From: Myxococcales bacterium
Lineage (GTDB): Bacteria; Myxococcota_C; UBA6777
Direction: 5' to 3'
Assembly: GCA_020632975.1 (NCBI GenBank)
Contig: JACKEL010000005.1
Coordinates: 336,760-400,759, forward strand
Length of the DNA stretch: 64,000 bases
Of the stretch, positions 60,007-64,000 are shown in pieces. A model generated the notes under the pieces. That model did not search any database. It had not been told where the DNA came from and saw only the letters and a list, made by a program, of their open reading frames with translations. Positions within the stretch are counted from its first letter, which is position 1. The number at the start of each line of letters is the position of its first letter. The position numbers and the translations under genes were made by a program.

Positions 60007-62547
60007 ATGCCTCCTACAATACAACGTCCGTCGCTCCCCTTGCCCCGAGAGGTTCAAGAAAAAAAGAAACGCAAACTCAGAAAAAAACGCGTCCTCCGCA
60101 CGCTTCTTTTTCTTTTCACAGGTAGCGTTGGCCTCGCTCTCATCGCCTCCATCGTGCTGTTTCTCGCGATACGCAACCAAGCTTTCCCCAAAGCTTGGTT
60201 TGAAGCAGGCACCATCTCCCTACAAATCCAAGACCGCGATGGTCGCTTTCTTCACGAAGAACCCGCCGCCAACGATCGATTTGGCACTTGGCTCCCAGGC
60301 AACCAGCTTCCCAAAAACATCCGTATCGCCACCCTCGCAGCCGAAGATCATCGTCTCTACAAACACCCAGGTGTCGATCTCTGGGCCGTCTTTCGGGCCA
60401 CTTGGAGCAATGTGAGTTCTGGACGCCGCATCTCAGGGGCAAGCACCCTCGCGATGCAACTCGTCCGACAGCTTCGCCCCGCCAAACGCACCTATCGCAA
60501 CAAGATCAAAGAGATGTATTGGGCACTCGTCCTCCAACGCGATCTCCAAGCCGAAGGCATCCTCCGCGAATACCTCAACCGCGCCCCCTACGGAAACCGC
60601 GTCCAAGGCGTGCAACGCGCCTCACTGCTGTATTTTGATCGCCCAGCTTCAGACCTGAGTCTCGCACAATCGGCCTTTTTGGCAGCTTTACCCTGGTCTC
60701 CTAGCATCCTCAATCCCTTCCGCAAATATGGAAGGCGCCGCGCTTGGAAAAGAGCACGACGTATCCTCAAACGTGCCCGAACCTTGGGGATGATCTCACA
60801 ACAACAATACCTCGAAGCCTTGCGAGATCCCCTCCATCTCCGCAAAAAACCACAACGCTCCCTCGAAAGCATCCATCTCACCGAGATGATCTCAGCCTCT
60901 TGGAAAAAACTCCCCAAAACATCGCTCGAAAATCAAATCTCCACCATCCGCACCACCATCGATTTACGACTGCAAAAAGCTGTCACAAAGATCCTCCAAA
61001 AACGCCTCCTTCTTCTTACACATCGAGGCGCAGGGACGGGCGCTGTCGTCGTCTTTGATCATCGCAAAGGTGAACTCCTCGCCTACGTTGGCTCACACCA
61101 ATACTTCGACAAAACAAAACATGGTGCCATCGACTATTTGCGTACCCCACGCGCCCCAGGCTCCACCCTCAAACCTTTTATCTATGCCCAAGCCATCCAT
61201 ACACGCCAATACACGGGCGCGACGCTACTTTCTGATATCTCCGCCTCTTTTCTTTGGAAAAAAGGAGCCTATCACCCACAAAACTATGATGACCGATCCC
61301 TAGGCCCTTTGCGTATGCGTGTCGCTCTCGGAAACTCACGAAATATCCCAGCCCTTCACGCGCTCGCCAAAGCAGGCATCCCCGAAGTCCTACAAACCCT
61401 TCGCAAAGTAGGCATGAGCCATCTTAACAAAAATGCCGGACACTACGGACTTGGGCTCGCTCTGGGAAGTGGAGAAGAAAATCTCTTACAACTCACCCGC
61501 GCTTATGCAATCCTCGCACGCAGCGGAAAGTCCATGCCCTTGCGATGGCTTCACCAAGCGCGCGATAGTTTGCACCGCATCGTCCCAAACAGCCGATGGA
61601 ACCAACACTTTTTGGCCAAGCCCCTCGAACAAGGCCAACTCCTTCCCAAAGATGCTACCGAGATCGTCGCACAAATCCTTGCAGATCCTATCGCAAGACT
61701 CCCATCCTTTGGTCGTTATAGCGCATTAGAGATGCCTTTTCCAACCTCCGTAAAAACAGGAACAAGCCAAGGTCACCGCGACGCTTGGACCATCGGTTTT
61801 AGCGATCGCATCACCGTCGGCTGTTGGGTTGGCAACCATGACCAAAGACGAATGCGCCATGTATCGGGCGGTTTGGGCTGCGCTCCCATCTTTCGCAAAG
61901 TCATGCTCGAAGCCATGAAACTGATCGAACCCGAAAAACCTGTCCAACCGCCGCAGCCTCCGCGCACTTGGAAACACACCATGGTCTGCTCTCTGTCAGG
62001 ATTCCCTGCAACCGACGAATGTCCAGGAACAGTCGAAGAGTGGTTCCCACCCAATCATAAACATGTCCACAAGACCTGCCCTTTCCATCGAAAGATCCGT
62101 ATCGATCAACGAAATGGATTACTCGCTTCAAATCAATGCACCCACAAAGACACCATCATGCGCCCTTTTGTGCTCGTCCCACCCGCCTACCAACTCTGGG
62201 CGCACATCATGCAGTTTTCCCAACCCCCCCGCAGATATAGCCCTGCCTGTACGCCGCCAAAAGAGATCCAAGAAAGCGCACTGTCCTTACAAATCCGCAG
62301 CCCCACCCACGGCTCACGCTATATCCTTGATAGCACCATCCCCTCGGAGTATTCGACCCTTTCGCTCGAAGTGGATGTCTCCCGTTCCGTCGATACCATC
62401 GTGTGGTACGCCAATGGCCACGAGATAGGACGAAAAGCTTGGCCTTATCAGATGCGCTGGCCCCTCAAAAAAGGCCAGTTCCGCATATTTGCCGCCACAC
62501 CTGATGGAAAATTCCGCTCCTCCCCCATCCTTGTCTCCATCCGATAA
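60007..62547 (+). CDS. pbpC: Penicillin-binding protein 1C (glycosyltransferase-transpeptidase)
   Basis: The 846-aa bifunctional class A PBP is anchored by a helix at about 31-55. The GT51 glycosyltransferase has catalytic Glu113 in AAEDHRLYKHPGVD, GASTLAMQLVRQL, and REYLNRAPYGNRVQGV. The transpeptidase has Ser386-x-x-Lys389 (PGSTLKPF), Ser444-Arg-Asn446 and KTGT at 583-586. The C-terminal BiPBP_C domain (about 760-846, YILDSTIPSEYSTLSLEVDV) and the Cys-containing MVCSLSGFPATDECPG segment identify PBP1C. It polymerises and cross-links peptidoglycan, and in many bacteria is encoded beside an alpha-2-macroglobulin, as here. The start is ATG60007, with AAGAG about ten bases upstream. Confidence 0.95.
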   Translation: MPPTIQRPSLPLPREVQEKKKRKLRKKRVLRTLLFLFTGSVGLALIASIVLFLAIRNQAFPKAWFEAGTISLQIQDRDGRFLHEEPAANDRFGTWLPGNQLPKNIRIATLAAEDHRLYKHPGVDLWAVFRATWSNVSSGRRISGASTLAMQLVRQLRPAKRTYRNKIKEMYWALVLQRDLQAEGILREYLNRAPYGNRVQGVQRASLLYFDRPASDLSLAQSAFLAALPWSPSILNPFRKYGRRRAWKRARRILKRARTLGMISQQQYLEALRDPLHLRKKPQRSLESIHLTEMISASWKKLPKTSLENQISTIRTTIDLRLQKAVTKILQKRLLLLTHRGAGTGAVVVFDHRKGELLAYVGSHQYFDKTKHGAIDYLRTPRAPGSTLKPFIYAQAIHTRQYTGATLLSDISASFLWKKGAYHPQNYDDRSLGPLRMRVALGNSRNIPALHALAKAGIPEVLQTLRKVGMSHLNKNAGHYGLGLALGSGEENLLQLTRAYAILARSGKSMPLRWLHQARDSLHRIVPNSRWNQHFLAKPLEQGQLLPKDATEIVAQILADPIARLPSFGRYSALEMPFPTSVKTGTSQGHRDAWTIGFSDRITVGCWVGNHDQRRMRHVSGGLGCAPIFRKVMLEAMKLIEPEKPVQPPQPPRTWKHTMVCSLSGFPATDECPGTVEEWFPPNHKHVHKTCPFHRKIRIDQRNGLLASNQCTHKDTIMRPFVLVPPAYQLWAHIMQFSQPPRRYSPACTPPKEIQESALSLQIRSPTHGSRYILDSTIPSEYSTLSLEVDVSRSVDTIVWYANGHEIGRKAWPYQMRWPLKKGQFRIFAATPDGKFRSSPILVSIR

Positions 62548-62953
62548 CCCCACGCCCTCCCAAAGAAAATCGACGCTTGCTTTTTTGACCTCTTTTCCCT
62601 CCAAACAACCTCGATACCAAAAATCAACAGACCATTTCCCATTCTTTTTTCTTTGGGCTGTGAGGTTTTGCACGCCACAGCGAAAAACATTATGCCTCCA
62701 AAAATGAGAAATCCCCTCAACGAGATGTGCACTCTGAGGCCGTGGCAGCTTTCTTCCTAGAGCATTCGCCTTTTTTGAAATAGAATTTTTCTGAATTCAA
62801 GTTTTCTAAAAAAGAACCGACTCCTTTTTTCATTTGAAGCAACACTAATTCTTACAATTTTTCTTAATAACGAGACTATTTCTCAGAATTGATACCCCAC
62901 AAAAGAATGCATCGCCACCAAAACAACCAGCACGCTCTCCGAGGGAGGTCGCC
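62548..62953. other. 406-base intergenic region before the PAS sensor gene
   Basis: The second half (62760-62900) is AT-rich. There is a GCTGTG-N13-CACAGC dyad at 62657-62681 and a TACAAT at 62853-62858 that could be a -10, with no good -35. No gene is seen. Confidence 0.45.
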
Positions 62954-64000
62954 ATGCCCCAAAAAGAACGAACCTCATTGCTCACCCAAACCAAAACAAG
63001 AGGACCCAAACAACTCACCAAACTCCTCTTCGAGAGTATCCAACGCGCAGACCAAGCATTTGCCTTGCTTGACCCAAACGGCACACTTATCTTCGCAAAC
63101 AAAGCTTGGGAAAGCTTCACCCACCAATACAAAGGCATAAGCGTACGAATCGGCGACAATTACTTAGACCTTTGCCAAAGGCTTTCCCCCCAAGTAGCCT
63201 ACGCAGGCCAAGCCTACCAAGCCCTAACCAACCTATACGACGAGAAAAAAGAACACGACTCTTTTGAGAGCGACCCCAGTACAACGCAGTCTCTAAGCAA
63301 ATTCACATCGCAATTTTGGCGTAGCCCACTTGGAGAACAGCCTTACATCACGATATCACACAAAACCACAGCGCCCCAAACCCAAGCGCCCACTAGCCAT
63401 CCCTCAAAAGCAGAAAAAAAAGAAGGTATCTTTCATTTATTTTTCAGTGCGTTCCAAGTATCCCCCAACCCGATCATGATTACGGACACCCAAGGGTACA
63501 TCAAATGGGTCAACCCAGCTTGGAGTGAGATTACAGGCTACGAACCACAAGAAGTCTTAGGGAAAACCCCCAGTTTTCTCAGTTCTGGGAAACAAAATAG
63601 TCAACACTACAAACGCTTATGGAAAAAGCTCCTCCAAGGAGAAAGCTGGGAGGGCGAGTTCCACAACCGTAGAAAAGATGGCACCCTCTACGACGCCAAA
63701 ACGACGATAACTCCCATCAAAGATGAAAAAAAACACCTCACACACTTCGTAAGCATCCAACAGGATATCACCCACCAACGCCACATCGAAAATGAACTAT
63801 TCCAAAGCAAAGAGCGCTTTGATCGAGCCATGAAAGCCACAAGCGAAGGATTATGGGACATCGATCTACAAACCAAAGAAATCTACCTATCCGAACGCTT
63901 CGAGGAGTTGCTTGGCTATCCGCAAGACGAGATCCCCCGAGACATCACAAAACTCGTAGACTTCATCCACAAAGCAGACACCCAACGCTTCATACAATCC
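62954..64000 (+). CDS. PAS-domain sensor protein, truncated by the window end
   Basis: The frame stays open to the last base, giving 349 residues. It has no signal peptide or membrane helix. PAS 1 spans about 25-135 (AFALLDPNGTLIFANKAWESF) and is degenerate. PAS 2 plus PAC spans about 160-280 (IMITDTQGYIKWVNPAWSEITGYEPQEVLG, GEFHNRRKDGTLYDAKTTITPI, VSIQQDIT). PAS 3 starts at about 285 (FDRAMKATSEGLWDIDLQT) and is cut. Such proteins usually continue into a histidine kinase or diguanylate cyclase, which cannot be seen here. GAGGGAGG lies five bases before ATG62954. Confidence 0.85.
   Translation, partial: MPQKERTSLLTQTKTRGPKQLTKLLFESIQRADQAFALLDPNGTLIFANKAWESFTHQYKGISVRIGDNYLDLCQRLSPQVAYAGQAYQALTNLYDEKKEHDSFESDPSTTQSLSKFTSQFWRSPLGEQPYITISHKTTAPQTQAPTSHPSKAEKKEGIFHLFFSAFQVSPNPIMITDTQGYIKWVNPAWSEITGYEPQEVLGKTPSFLSSGKQNSQHYKRLWKKLLQGESWEGEFHNRRKDGTLYDAKTTITPIKDEKKHLTHFVSIQQDITHQRHIENELFQSKERFDRAMKATSEGLWDIDLQTKEIYLSERFEELLGYPQDEIPRDITKLVDFIHKADTQRFIQS

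Overview
The window looks like a chromosomal segment of a Gram-negative, predatory- or social-type bacterium of the Myxococcota/Bradymonadota kind (formerly Deltaproteobacteria). This placement is inferred from gene content only. The evidence is: very large cysteine-rich exported proteins with MopE-type CDGxDNDCDGxxDE motifs; three exported proteins ending in a MYXO-CTERM-like Cys motif, membrane helix and Arg tail; two Hanks-type Ser/Thr kinases plus FHA proteins; and many lipoproteins. Base composition is near 50% GC, modest for that group. I saw no rRNA, tRNA, CRISPR array, insertion sequence or prophage gene.

Layout. 0-7.2 kb: a tandem DsbA-like lipoprotein, a HEAT-repeat protein, larC-larB for nickel-pincer cofactor synthesis (LarC has an extreme His-rich insert), a matrixin-like metalloprotease and a PilZ protein. 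7.4-12.6 kb (minus): a signalling cluster of a tandem-FHA coiled-coil protein, a kinase-WD40 protein and an exported protein. 13-21 kb: a C2-like exported protein, a membrane protein, tmk, a TPR protein, rimO, modA and a fused modBC. 21-25.7 kb (minus): a Pal-like lipoprotein with a Cys-rich insert, two CpoB-like lipoproteins and a receiver-histidine kinase. 26-39 kb: a VWA/MopE giant, a small lipoprotein, a second MopE giant, a kinase, a K/E/A-tailed membrane protein and a subtilase. 39-47.5 kb: a hypothetical protein, an FHA-TM-TPR protein, a K+ channel, a DksA-type protein, a metallophosphoesterase, a lipoprotein, ung and a small partner. 48-62.5 kb: a 1777-aa exported protein built of Cys-pair beta-sandwich repeats, an alpha-2-macroglobulin with an intact thioester motif, a small membrane protein and pbpC. 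The window ends inside a PAS-domain sensor gene.

How the genes work together. Much of the segment serves the cell envelope: oxidative folding (DsbA-like), Pal/CpoB outer-membrane maintenance, peptidoglycan synthesis (PbpC) beside a protease trap (A2M), exported proteases, and putative metal-binding surface proteins. A second theme is phospho-signalling through kinases that read FHA domains. Housekeeping genes (tmk, rimO, ung, modABC, dksA-like) are interspersed.

Starts were moved inward from the longest open frame wherever a Shine-Dalgarno site and signal peptide favoured an internal codon. All functional calls rest on motif reading by eye, not on database searches.
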